Shown: piece after piece, positions 11,580 through 23,144 of the stretch
Layout: each line of letters starts with the position of its first letter
Position numbering within the stretch: the first letter of the stretch is position 1
NCBI GenBank assembly: GCA_020064725.1
Contig: JAGTWJ010000001.1
Coordinates: 3,844,001 to 3,908,000 of the forward strand
Length of the DNA stretch: 64,000 bases
Direction of reading: 5' to 3'
Origin: Drechslerella dactyloides
Lineage: Eukaryota > Ascomycota > Orbiliomycetes > Orbiliales > Orbiliaceae
Notes under the pieces: generated by a model
Databases searched by the model: none
The model's input: the letters and a program-made list of their open reading frames with translations, nothing else
Told to the model about the DNA's origin: nothing
Translations under genes and position numbers: made by a program

Positions 11580-11762
11580 ATGCCCGGCACAATCTCTCAA
11601 AGCTCTTTCACCCACTGCCACCACAGCTTCAAAATCATCAAGAGCGATACCACCGCTGTGATGTGGACTTGCGGCATGTGCCACTCCGAGCCACACTGGT
11701 TCATCTTCGAGTGCGCCCACTGCAAGCTGAAGACTTGCCGGACCTGCACCCACGGCCTATAA
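11580..11762 (+). CDS. 60-aa cysteine-rich zinc-binding-type microprotein
   Basis: Sixty residues starting at ATG 11580 in a near-ideal context (ACAAAATGC). The C-terminal half has three CxxC knuckles: CGMC, then ten residues, CAHC, then four residues, CRTC, with a His-rich segment (FTHCHHSF) near the N-terminus. This spacing suggests a small zinc-binding fold. The aromatic run HWFIFE between knuckles one and two looks structural. No signal peptide or membrane segment is present, so it is probably intracellular. I have the impression that similar proteins are widespread in Pezizomycotina, but I cannot verify this and assign no function. Support for a real gene: the preceding 425 nt (11155-11579) contain no ATG and are pyrimidine-rich like a selected leader. 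Confidence 0.72.
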   Translation: MPGTISQSSFTHCHHSFKIIKSDTTAVMWTCGMCHSEPHWFIFECAHCKLKTCRTCTHGL

Positions 11763-14182
11763 AGATTGACCTGGGCGAACTGATATCGGGATTGGAAGAA
11801 GAGGACGACGAACGACGGATGAACTTCGAACCATCTTGAGTCACCGAATCCTGAACCGAAGGGCTGTGCAGAGCGAACCCTGCATGAAACAAAATAAAAC
11901 AATTCGGCCGCCGTTGCGATCCCGAGGCGAGCGACCCATCGATGCAGTCAGCGTTATTAGTCCGAAGCTAGGATTGCAAACCGTGCGTCTGCGTCATCTC
12001 TATCGGACTCACCGCTGCCTCTCTGTTTCCATGCAACGCAGCCTATCACGACAAGCTCCCCAAGACAATTATCGTCGTCTATTCCGCCTTCCTTTTGTCA
12101 GCTTGTGCAACAGCCTCGCGTTCAACTGGCTTGACCGCGAGTAGCTGTACAACTCCACTCCTACCGCCGGTTGGATCCTGCTTACGACCACGAGACACTC
12201 TGTACGATTACGGACCGGTCGATTTCTACTTTCTGTATATGCTTTCTATCGTTTTGCCGTCCTTCCGCCTCATACATCTTCACATGCGATTTATCTCTTC
12301 TCAGCCACTTCGTCGGAAATCTTCTCCGTATTTTGATCACTCATCGGGACGGCGCACTGTTTTTCCAGCGACAATTTTATACCCCAAAAGCCAGCAAGCA
12401 AAGCCAGCAAGCGGTCTTTTCTCTCGTTTCGACAAGCTAATACGCCTAATATCCTAATTGCTGCGTTTCGTCTTCTCTCTCCGCGCCTCTCTCTTCTCAT
12501 TCGTTTTCCCATTCTCAGATACCAGTTTTCTTTCTCCATACATCTTCTATTACTTATACCACATATATCGTTCAGCGCAAGCTACGGGATGAATTTTGAT
12601 TAGGAAAAGTCGGCTGTCTCCTTTCGTCACACTCGCAACTTGAGCTTCTGTATCATTACATCCTAGTATTTCTAGAGAGGAATTTTGCTTTATTTTAGTC
12701 AGATATTATTTGCTACAGTTCACTTCGAAGTGTATTTTTATATATATATCTTTATGTGCATTGCTTGTCGAGCTTGTTATCCTTTTTGAAGCAGCATGAT
12801 ACCCCAAAGCTGATTCGGACTTGTCGTTTTCTTTGCTTTCTCTGATATATATTGTAATTAGACTGGAAAAAAATATCGCACAAAAAAATTTAAAGCTTCG
12901 CTTCAGACTTTTGGTTCATCATCTAATATACCCGGGAATATGAGCCCGCTTAGTTTAATTGCGATGAGGATATTTTGCTAAAGTCACTGGCTAATATATG
13001 GTGTAAACAGGGCGTCTAGCAAAAGTGCCTGACCGGAACGATGCAAGGACCTAAACATGCATGCCGCATACTTGCACGAGAATATCGAGTGCGGCTCGCG
13101 AGCGTTCGAACAGGACCGGCGTACTCGCCTTGCAGTCGCTAGGGTCTGTCAATGGTGAGACCAGCCCTGATTACTCGCATCTTACCGATCTCAAGTAATA
13201 GCTGACGAAGACGCTCAGGTAAAACAGTTGCTCATCCGCTGCGATCAAGCTTCAAAGCCATCGCCACCATCATAACTACGGTGGGACATGACAGCTGGGC
13301 CGATATGCCGCGCATCTTATGCATATGTCCCTAAGGCTTAACCTGCCCGCGATCGCACTTGATCCCTCGGCTAGTGCCCCGAAGTCGACGCGAATTCTCC
13401 ACATTGAATGTGCCCACGGCAAGCCTGCTGTTTTCCTTATCGTTACGAGATGTGGGACTCGTGCACGGAAAGCTCGGCTCCACGACAGGCCACCTGCGAC
13501 GCAATGCAGCTGTACCACGAGTAAGGAAGGCTAGGTCTTGGGCATGTAGCTGGCTGCGAGCTGTATTATGCGATGCATGCGATGAGATGCGATGGGACGG
13601 CATGAAGGCGGGACAGGGCTGAGTGCTCCATGTGCATGTGAGAACGCATGCGATTGCTCCGGCCTGCTGGGCCGTCGACGGATGTCTGTTGAATTGATCC
13701 CGGCAGTTAGCTGAACGTATCCCGCCAAGACGCCGAGTGCGTGCGTATTTGCATGCTTCTTGGGGATGGTAACATAATGGTGATATGTATGGGTGGGCTT
13801 CGAGATGCAGATGGCGGGGCAGCTGTTCTGGCGAAGATGGAAGTGGCGGTTGCTGGAAACGGAAGGTTTGGCGGTTTGCAGTTTTTTACAGGCCCGAAGC
13901 TAAATTTCTTTCACCGCAGCGGCTCTTTCAGAGGCCGCCCAGCTTCTTCACACTCTTTTCTACCGGACGATGGACGAGATGCCCGGCATATCGCTGCCCA
14001 TCTTGCCCTTCTTCGCCGTCTCCAATCTCTCCGCACCGTCGCCTGTCTGCCGATGAAGTGCATGCCGTCGCTTCAAATGATCCTGCGAGATCAATCGCCA
14101 CCATCACTACTGCCATCCGAGTGACTGCTGTCTACGGAATCCTCTCACTGCGCTCTACTGCAACTGCATCGATAAGTGCACA
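11763..14182. other. Intergenic, including the probable 3' UTR of the microprotein gene
   Basis: 11763 to about 12900 is T-rich, plausibly a long 3' UTR and downstream region. 13000-14100 has only overlapping ORFs without motifs. The last few hundred bases form the promoter region of the PRPP synthetase gene. Confidence 0.45.
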
Positions 14183-16352
14183 ATGCGTCGCGTCCAGATA
14201 TTTTCCGGCTCGTCTAACCCGGCCCTCTGCGATGCCATCTGCGAGCGGCTGGGCCGGGCTCCGTCGAATTGCGAGCTGAAGAAATTCTCCAACGGCGAGA
14301 CCAGCGTGCAGGTTGGTACGGAGCCCGACCATTCTATCCGTTTGCGATACAAGAAAATACCTCGTACATCGAGGCTGCCAATTCGCATGACCAATTATGG
14401 CTAACGGTGTGCAGGCTGCTCAATCCGAGATCAGGATGTGTTCATCGTCCAGGGCGGAGGCGCAAAGTATGCCGGACACTCCCGCTGACCGCCGTTAGAA
14501 GCACAGAAGAGAAAGAGTGCAAGTAACGCTGACCACGAGCAAATCTCTTGCGTGGTGTCTGTGTCGCACAGGGTCAACGACGCCATCATGGAGACCTTGA
14601 TCATGATCTCCGCCTGCAAGGGCGGCTCCGCGAACAAAGTCACCGGTATGGACACCCTCCACCGCGTCATTTTCTCAGCCTTATGAAATTGGGGATGAGA
14701 GGGCGTCGCTGATGGCTGTACGTGCTATAAATAGCTGTGCTACCATACTTTCCGTACTCGAAACAGTCCAAGAAGAAGTCTCATAGGGGAGCAATCACCG
14801 CAAGAAGTATGCTGGTCCCCCGTACGCATCGATAGATCTACGATGATGACGGCGAGGCTGACGGGTTACAGTGCTGGCAAATTTGTTGACTGTTGCTGGT
14901 GTGGATCATGTTATCACGGTGGACTTGCACGTAAGCCGCGTCGCACGTAAGATCTTGTGCAACCTGTCAAATCACTGACGGACAACCCGCTGCAGGCATC
15001 GCAAATGAAGGGATTCTTCTCAAGGCCAGTGGACAACCTGTCCGCGGAACCCATATTCGCCAAGTGGATCAGGCAGAACGTACCAAATTGGCGGGAGGCC
15101 GTCGTTGTTTCAAAGAATCCCGGTGGGACGAAGAGGTAACAACTTGACAGAGTGACTCTAACGCTGGATCCTGGTTATCTCTGACTCGTCTGTCGCACAG
15201 AGTGACGTCGCTTGCTGACGCCCTAAAACTGAACTTTGCTCTCATCACGACTGACAAGCGACGGGCGATCCACGACTCTGCCTTGCAGTCTCGCCGCCAT
15301 TCTCCCGTGCAGTCTGAGCACGGGGGCGGGCACATGAACGGTGTTCCAGTTGAGAATGGTACCAATGAGAAGCACGGGGACACCCCGGATGTCCCGCCGA
15401 AGGCCGCATCCGAGAAGTCACATGCGGGAGGGGCTCCCGACCCTCATTTTCGTCGCCAGGGTCTGAGTACATATTTCCAGCATCAACGCTCTGGGTCTTC
15501 GGACACATCTTCCAGGCTCGGCGTGAACACGCAATATACTCGCAATGTCCCACACCCGGACTCGCACATGTCGCCACATCATAGCCACCACCACAGCTTA
15601 ACAGGCATATCCCCCCACCCCTTGAAGGAGCAGCATAATGAGATTCCAGAAGATGAGGAGGAGGAACAAGAGGAGGAAGAAATGTACAACGACGATCAAG
15701 TGTCCAATGTCACCACCGGCCGCCTGGTTCAAGGCCATGTCGTTGACGACGACTACCCGTCTCCGTCCATGACTGCCAGCATGATCCTTGAGAAGGACGA
15801 CGAAGGCAATCTGAATCAGATGTTGTCGAGCATATACTCGACGACTTCTTCCGTCGTCGGGCACGACAGCCACGCTCTCGGCGGCGTCGATGTGGACGCC
15901 TCGGACGAGGATGATGAGCCGCAGGATCACATCGAGCGGATGATCACGCTCGTCGGCGAGGTCCGGAACAAGACGATCTTCATCGTCGACGACATGATTG
16001 ATCGCGCAGGCAGCTGGGTTGCTGCTGCCGAACTGGCAGTGAAGCGATGCGGTGCCAAGAAGGTATATTGCATTGCCACGCACGGGCTGTTTGGCTCAGG
16101 AACGTTGGAGGAGATGGACGAATGCAAGTGTATTGACAAGGTAGATATCTATACCTTTTTCTAGACACTCTAGGTTGGTTGGCTGACGTGTCATAGGTTA
16201 TCGTCACAAACTCCTTCCCATTGGGCGAGGAAGTTACGCGTCGGTACAAGAAGCTACTGGTGCTTGACTTGTCGCACCTTCTGAGTGAGGCGATTCGCCG
16301 AAACCACTACGGCGAGACAATCTCGCCGCTCTATTCATATTACTTGGATTAA
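14183..16352 (+). CDS. PRS5: Ribose-phosphate pyrophosphokinase, Prs5-like, with a large insert
   Basis: Makes PRPP from ribose 5-phosphate and ATP for nucleotide, His and Trp synthesis. Eight exons: 14183-14315, 14415-14466, 14572-14645, 14735-14806, 14872-14930, 14996-15135, 15201-16140, 16197-16352; 541 aa. The N-terminus (RRVQIFSGSSNPALC, FSNGETSVQVG, SIRDQDVFIVQ) and DLHASQMKGFF, VVVSKNPGGTKR and IFIVDDMID are family motifs. Residues of about 199-427 are a Ser/His/acidic insert between TTDKR and the PRPP loop, including the acidic run EIPEDEEEEQEEEEM. Yeast Prs1 and Prs5 also carry non-homologous inserts, linked to cell-integrity signalling. The PRPP loop reads DDMIDRAGSW instead of the usual D-T-x-G-T type, so it may act as a subunit in a hetero-complex. 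Paralogue assignment (Prs5) is inferred from insert position and size. Confidence 0.88.
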
Positions 16353-17085
16353 TCAAATCAGCCTCGCGAGCCAAGCCTTTACGGGCTCTCATCGGACTGA
16401 ATGTTGATAGGACAGTGTGAATAATCGTGTATATCATGTGTCTCATACATCTCTGTCGGTTTACGATTGGTCAATGGTATGGCGTTTTCCCGATTTTCCG
16501 ACTTCTCATATGCATAATTTACAGACGGTCAAAAATCTACAAGATATGCCATATGAAGGCGTCGCCGCGATATTGTCGCGTTGACGTGGGATTAGTGGCA
16601 GGTGAATGGACATCACCCATCTACTGAAATGTATATACGGTCACCAACGATGCAGCCTGTAGAGGTTGCAGGGATCCCCTTTGCCTGCGTTCGCTCGATC
16701 CGACTAAGTTCGAGCGGACGCAGGAAGTAGGGTGTATCCTTAACGGAGCGTTGGAAGAGCAGAAATTTTTCTCTTCTTCTTGCTTCCCGTCTTCTTCACG
16801 GAGGATGGGGAGTGGGGAGAGAGGATTGTCGCCGAAAGAAGACATCGCCGTCTTGCTTGTCTTAATTGATGAGTGTGGCGGAGGTGTAAGAGAACAAAGC
16901 GGACATTGTTACATTTTGTCACATAGTGAACTATTTGGGTATAGAACTTAGGGCATCGAATTACAACGAAATTGTGGGGTTCCTGCATTGGTATTTTCCC
17001 ATGAGCTATTGGCGGCGGTGTGTGCACGCTAGAATTCAGATGTATGATGCATATATACTCTATGGAGAGTTAATGTTCTTGACGA
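16353..17085. other. Convergent 3' intergenic region
   Basis: Lies between the stops of the PRPP synthetase (+) and YggS (-) genes. Only short ORFs; nothing recognised. Confidence 0.5.
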
Positions 17086-18457
17086 CTACAAGATTGTGGC
17101 ATCAGCTTTGGCTGGCCGCGAGCCGAATATGCTGCTGCCGACGCGCACGTAGTCGGCGCCCAAGCCAATGGCACCCTCAAAATCGTCGCTCATGCCCATG
17201 CTCAGCTTCAACTTGACCTTCTCACCGTCCTCCTTCTCTATACGCGCTTCCAGCTCCTCAGCGACGTTGACCAATGTGATGAAGTCCTCGTTCTCCTCGC
17301 CTTCCTTTGCAGCCTGGCTCCTTGCTATGGCGCCAATAGTCATCAGGCCCTCGAGGATCAACTTTGAGCATTCCTTCCGTACAGTTTGGACGGCTGTATA
17401 CAGGTCCTCGCTGGACGGTGGCAGGCCGGACTTGGACTCTTCACCGGAAGTGTTAACTTGGATGAAGACACGCACAGCTGGCAGATCATCGGGCCGTAAA
17501 CGGTTGAGGGAGATGGCCTTTTTGGCCGAATCGATAGAGTGGATGGCGTGGAGATTAGGGATGCGGGCGAGCTTGCTGATAGCAGAGGACTGGAGGGAGC
17601 CAATGAAGTGCCAGCGGATGGTCAGTGGGAGTATTGGCTGTTTCTTCGCCAGTTCTGCACTCGCAGTATCACAGTTTAACATATGTTAGCTCGTTCGAGG
17701 CGCCTGCTGAGTATGATCTAAATGAAGGAATATATACGTACCCTGAACGTAGTTCTCACCAAAGTGATCCTGTCCCTGGGCGTGCAGCGCTAGGATATCC
17801 ATCGCCGGCTTTAACTTGGACACGGCAATTAGCAGCGGCTACTACCGCGAGCAACCGTCAGCCGCCATCCCATTCCATCACTCCATCCATCCTACCTGCC
17901 AGCTAGATACATGTTCCAGTTGCCGTGCCATGAGTGCATGCATCAGGTATGTATTGATGTATGTGTGTATATATGAACCTATGTATGACTCACTCCCTCG
18001 CCGGTCTGTCGGCCGGAGGTTGCGGTCGCGGCAGCCGCGGCCATCCGTTCTCTGATCTCATTGACGTTCTGGGCGAGTTCGTGGGCTCGCGCTTGGGTTT
18101 CGGCGTCGTCTCGCAACCTGGCTTGCAGGCCGGCTAGGACCTCTGCAGCAGCAAGGCCATCTGCCTCAATATCAGACATTCTGGAGCGAAATGCGCGTGG
18201 CTGCGGGCGATTACGGTCTTCGAGGAACGGGCGTAGATGGATCGATGGCAGCCCTGGGAAACGAGGTCTTCCGGTGGAGTATCGGCGTGGACTGTGACAG
18301 AGTTATAACGTTATCCGGAGAACAGTGGTAAGCCGCCGTGGTGTCTACGGGGGGCGTACGATGGAATTATTACTCACCAGACAGTAATGAGCTTGTGGGC
18401 GATAGGATATCTCGAGACAGTGCTACGGAGAAGGGAGCGCACAGTCTCGGGACGCAT
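17086..18457 (-). CDS. YggS/PROSC-family pyridoxal 5'-phosphate homeostasis protein
   Basis: PLP-binding protein with an alanine-racemase-like barrel that controls free PLP (yeast YBL036C, human PLPBP). Core exons: 18291-17994, 17838-17742 and 17654-17086. Family motifs: LLIAVSKLKPAMDI with the PLP-binding Lys, HFGENYVQELAKKQ across the last junction, WHFIGSLQ, QVNTSGEESKSG, LSMGMSDDFEGAI and YVRVGSSIFG. ATG 18179 (MSDIEADGL, good context AGAATG) gives 283 aa. The frame stays open upstream through a GTGAGT/CACAG intron (18377-18292) to ATG 18457 in exon 18457-18378. That gives 347 aa with an Arg-rich, acid-poor start (MRPETVRSLLRSTVSRYP...RRYSTGRP) like a mitochondrial presequence. A further in-frame ATG is at 18553. 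I annotate the long form; 18179 may be the start of a cytosolic form. Confidence 0.85.
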
Positions 18458-18850
18458 GCGGTCCAGGTTGAAGTTTGCTGCTGTGGTGAAAATCAGGATG
18501 CTCGCCGCCAAGCAATCTTGTGCGACCTTGACCAGCTGGCAAGCAGGCAACATAGACGATTACTAAGACGGGTCTACGGCAGAATCCGTATATCGAACCA
18601 TCTTTCACGTCTACCTGCATTATGGGCGCCAATTGTGCACAGTCCACGAGTATATATCTCTCATATATATATATACACTTCTAACGTGATAACGCGAAGA
18701 AGAAGCAACGCCGTACGCCCTTGTTAAGACTTCCAAGAACTCCTGAAATCGGACCGCCATCATCACCTTCAGTGCATCAGCTCACTATCGCTTAATCTTC
18801 TTCCTCGCTGGGATGAACCATGCCGGCAGAGTCCAGGTCATGCCCGGATG

Positions 18851-21287
18851 CTATCCGATCACGTTCCCGACATCGTGCTCCTTCATGTATTCTGACCCCT
18901 TCTCCATGTATTCCGCTTTGGTCACTGCCGCGTTCTTCCATGCCGCCGACCCGATATTCTTCTGTGTCCAGAGCGCCGCGCCGCGCCACGCATCGTTCAG
19001 TGGGTCTTTCGCCGTCCGCACCCCAAGTGGGGCCTCGAACGGTAACACAGACATCAGTGTATCTCTCATCCGCTCCTCAAACCCTTTGAACATGGCGTAG
19101 CCACCAGTCAGGAAGATATCTCGGTAGATCGCCTCGCTCTGCTTCTCGTCGGTAAACCGATTGAGGAGCATCTCCTTCGCGACCTCTGCGATACCCGCCT
19201 GATCGACGCCCGCCAGGCTCGGCTCAAATATAACTTCCGGCACGCGGATGCGCTCCACGTTGAGATGCATCTGGTTCGCTTGAGCTTGGTCTTCCGGGTC
19301 AAATGGTTCCGTACCCCGAAGAAAGGCATGAATGAGACTCTTGCTCCAGTCGGATCCCGCCGCTGCCAAACTATCCTCGTTGAAGTTAGGATCATGGCGC
19401 AACAACTGGGCCTCGAGGCTCTTCAACTCCGTTTGCATCTCCTCGTCTTCTTCCTCCTCCTCTTCGTTGACAGTAGCGATGTCGCGGTAGATCGCCCAGT
19501 CATCGTCATCAGCACCAAAGGTATCTTCGTCGTTGCCTCGCCGGCGCTTTCGTGTTGGTTCATCCGACGCGAGGTGGGCGATGGCCTTCATCCGGTTCAG
19601 CGAAGCGAGCGATTTCCTGTCTGAGAGCTGTGATTTCTTCAATTCACGCTCCTTGAGCTTCGCGAGAATTCCCTCACGCATGGCTCGCTTCTCTGCAATC
19701 CAGCCTTCCAGGTCGTTCGCTCGCCTTTCTTCTTCTTTCTCGGCTTCCAACCGCAGGCGCTCGCGCTCCTTTTCCTTCTCTGCACGCACCCTTAACCGTG
19801 CCTCGTAGTTTGCCTTCGCTAGTCTCTGGGCTCTCTTTTGTTTGATCTCTTCTTCGGTGAGATCCTCATCAGGTCTGTCGACGAGCGGGAAAGTAGGAAC
19901 TTCCTCCTCTTCTTCCTCCTCGATGCCTAAATCCTTATTTCGGGACCGTCGAATCGATTTCTCGAGCTCTTTGGTCCGTTTCTCAAGCTGCGCCTCGTCG
20001 CGAAAGCCCTCGTTTTCCAGCAGCCGAGACAAATTCTTCTTAGTAGTAGTAGCCTTAACTCTCTCGAGAAGGTTCTGATAGTACGCCAGTTCTTCTTCCT
20101 TCTTTTTGAGCTATACTCCAGCAGATAGCAGTTAGTGCCAATCCACGTAGAATGCCGATCGAGATGGTTTACCTTTTCGAGCCTCATCTTGGCAGCTTGT
20201 TCCTGTAATCTCCTACCGCTCTCCTTCCTCCTCTCAGCGATCCTTGCCAACTCCTCCTCGGTCTTCTGCTCCTTCACAATCTCGACATATGGAAATTGGA
20301 TGAGCCTGTCGCGCTGGTCCAGTGTTCCCATCTCAAGATAACCCGACATTTCGGCCTTGTAGTCCGTACTGATGTAGCAGTGATCCCGAACCAAAGTCTC
20401 CAACTGCGACTGGAAAATCTTGCTCGGGAAACCAGGGTATTTGAGATTGAGTAGCTTGCTCAGGTATTCGACGGCCTGCGAGCTACCCCAGTTCAGGCGC
20501 GTCGCCATCGTCATGACGCCCTTGCCATCGACGACGGGTATGACGTGGGTTGAAGAGTGCGACGCGGAGATGACTAAGCCGTTCTTGCCACCATTGTGAT
20601 AGTAGGAGAAGAGGGAATCGATGCCGAAGAGGACAGAGGGCGCGTTATACGCTTCGAAGAGAAGCTCCGACATTGCTACACAGTGCATCTATCGTCAGCT
20701 CACTGTTTTGCTCGTAGCAATCGCCCAGCGCGGCGCGAGGGAGGCACTTGTCCATACTCTTCCGGCTATACGTTGGATTGCACAATGTCTCCGTCATGAC
20801 GATTGGGTGGTTGATCCCGCCTTTATCGTTTATACCGAGCTTCAGGAAGCTATAGTCGAGTATGTTCTCCATCACGTCAAAGTTCGTAACGACATCGTTA
20901 TCGAAGGCGTTCTTGGCTGCCGTCCGCGAGTTGCTGTCCGCGTAGGCGTCATTTCCAACGAGTGTGAAGTTGCGGGCGGCTTTTCGATCGCGGTACTTGG
21001 CGAGAAGGGGCGGGAAGGACATCCACGGCGCAGCGCCGGTGGACCAGCCAACGCGGGTGTTCCAGCTGCCTAGAGCATGATCAAGTTAGCCGGCGAGTTG
21101 GGCGGTAGTGGCGAGTGAGTAGATTACCATTGTCAATCACGACCGCGATGTCGCCTTTGCCCTTGAACTCTGAATAGTTGGTTGCTTGCGGCGTGTGGCC
21201 GGGGAACTTTGGCTCGATGACATGATAGACCTTCTGCGGAGGCTTGGGAGAAGGGGCAGCCGACGCTTCCGCTACGCTTGGAGCCAT
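18851..21287 (-). CDS. ARP5: Actin-related protein Arp5 (INO80 chromatin remodeller)
   Basis: Nuclear actin-fold subunit of the INO80 complex, which works with Ies6 in nucleosome sliding. Four exons: 21287-21128, 21069-20758, 20675-20173, 20110-18851; 744 aa. Actin-fold signatures: AVVIDNGSWNTRVGW (phosphate loop), ETLCNPTYSRKTMSELLFE, GIDSLFSYYHN, GLVISASHSSTHVIPV and the late IFLTGGYAMFKGFEERM. A long charged insert of about residues 320-560, with repeated Glu/Lys/Arg helices and RKRRRG, splits the actin fold, as is characteristic of Arp5. It ends EYMKEHDVGNVIG, matching the family C-terminus. All introns are 58-82 nt GT-AG. The next gene, DAD4, is divergent about 170 bp away. Confidence 0.93.
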
Positions 21288-21455
21288 CGTCGCGGTATGG
21301 TAGGCGGGGGTAGGATGGCGATGGAGGTTGTTGGAGGTTGAGTTTATAATTTAGCTCATCTCGCGAGCTGCTGTTCGTTCGACGTTTATGCGCCACGCGA
21401 GCGCGTGTTCTTCGGCGGGCGTTTGTTGCGTCACGACACCAACCTCAACATCGCG

Positions 21456-21881
21456 ATGGAGTCGCCGCACGAGAGCCAGCAGTCGCTCCTGCTCGCCCGC
21501 ATCATCGGCAACGTGGTATGTGCGTCTTCTTACCTTAGTGCAGTCCTCCGCTAATATAGTATTTTGCCGGGAATGTAGGAGAAACTCAACGAAGCCGTCA
21601 AGGAGTTCAACAACCGCATCAGAGTATGGCAAATATCTTCCACGGCCGCAATTCTAGCTGGCGCACAGCTGATGCATGTATATATCGGGCAGGAAATCAA
21701 TGCCGCCAATCTAGAAGCTGAGCTCTTCTCGCACATGTGGCAGAACTACCAGAGCTATCTAGAGATGAATCTTGAGGGTAGGCCCGCTTCTGTCATATAT
21801 CAATATCAAATCAGGTGATCGATTCTGACATGCATGATCAAACGAATTATAGAAACGAACAGCCTGGTGCCCCCGAAGTAG
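21456..21881 (+). CDS. DAD4: DASH/Dam1 complex subunit Dad4
   Basis: Subunit of the ten-protein DASH ring that couples kinetochores to spindle microtubules. Four tiny exons, too short to show as one ORF: 21456-21515, 21579-21623, 21693-21777, 21853-21881. They join to exactly 72 aa, the usual Dad4 length. The N-terminus MESPHESQQSLLLARIIGNV followed by EKLNEA matches the conserved MENPHE...LL.RII.NVEKLN pattern; the rest is helical and ends ETNSLVPPK. Phases at the joins are 0, 0 and 1, all with GT-AG sites. It shares a short divergent promoter (about 170 bp) with ARP5. Confidence 0.92.
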
Positions 21882-22016
21882 CAAAGGACCTACAGGGACT
21901 GTCAACCGGCCGATATCGTGTATCTAATACAAAGACGCGAAAGGAAAGGAATCAACCTATCGATATCCGGTTGCACGGGTCATAATCATAGCCTTCGCAA
22001 GCCTGGATCATAGCAA

Positions 22017-23144
22017 TCAATCCTCCTGGTCGTCTTCATCCGCATACGCTTCCCCATCATCTTCATCCTCATAGATATCCACCATGCTCGCCTTCATCTT
22101 CCTGGCCTCTTCCTCCTTCTCCTCTTCTTCCATCCTCTGCCTCTCAGCATACGGACACCCCTCCTCATAGTGCGCAATGATCCCGCTCAACCACTGAAAC
22201 CCCGCCTCGCAGCCCTCGCACTTGAACAGCACGAACCGGTCATCCGAACCAGCGCGCAGATGGTTGTAAAACCACCCGGCCTCCCGCCACTTACCCCCGC
22301 ACGCCAAGCAGGTGTTATGTCCGATCATAATGTACATGACCGCACCGCTCGGCTCCGCGATGGGGCACGCGTGGACGAGCCTCCCCGCCGCCTCCGGCGA
22401 CTTGGCCACCTCGTAGAAGCGGCCGAGCGGGTCAGCGATCCACGCCGTCTGCTTCTCGATCGTGATGCACTTGGCGCCGAGCGCGGAAATGTAGACCTTC
22501 TCGTCGTCGGTGCGTTCGTGGGCGGCGGCGTGGTCGACGAGGATCATGTGCGTGAGCCAGTGGTCGGTAATGCGCTTGTCGGGACTGGCTTCGCATTGGT
22601 CCTGTTCGATGTGGCGCAGGAGCCGGGATGGACGATCAAAGATCTCTTGACAGGTCGGGACGCAGAACTACTCGCGTTCCTGGTGCAAGATGGTCTTGTG
22701 ATGCTATGTGCGCGAACCCGCTGTTAGTATATCCTTCTACCTCTCGCAGGCCTGCGTACGCATGTACACTCGTATGTGCGTCTGGGAGACGGCGAACGGG
22801 GAGGGAGAACATACGCGATCCAGCTCCTTGAGCGTCTCGAATCCCTTATGGCACTCCCAGCACCACGCGTGCCTCCAGCGTGCATGGTCAAGCCGGTCCT
22901 TCTCGCTGCCGAACTTATACCCACACCCTTGCTGCGGACAATAGTACGCGACAATGTCGTCGGTGCCGCGCTGCAGATGCTCGGCGTCGACGCCCTCGCG
23001 TGGCGGGATGCGTGTCGAGATGATAGTTGGGACGCGCGCCATCTTTTCCCTCCTGATCTCAGAGGGTGTCTGAGACATACCTGCCGCCTTGTTCGCAAAT
23101 TGGGACTTCTCTGCCATGGCGGATGGTTGGAGTGGATGGCTCAT
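22017..23144 (-). CDS. C2H2 zinc-finger protein with an in-frame TAG at the exon 2 acceptor
   Basis: Exon 1 is 23144-22815 (MSHPLQPSAMAEKSQ, AACATGA context), with CPQQGCGYKF...HARWRH and CWECHKGFETLKELDR. The intron begins GTATGT and has branch ACTAAC. The first AG after the branch point (ACATAG, exon from 22703) continues HHKTILHQERE, completes the second finger, then meets TAG at 22670-22668. The same frame resumes FCVPTCQEIFDRPSRLLRHI and runs to 22017. Using the AG of that TAG as acceptor (exon 22667-22017) gives a 326-aa protein that lacks the finger's histidines. The downstream part has a CxxC pair (CLACGGKW), another CEGC and an acidic tail. Function unknown; probably a nuclear or RNA/DNA-binding type. 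Either a fresh nonsense allele or a splice variant. Confidence 0.72.
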
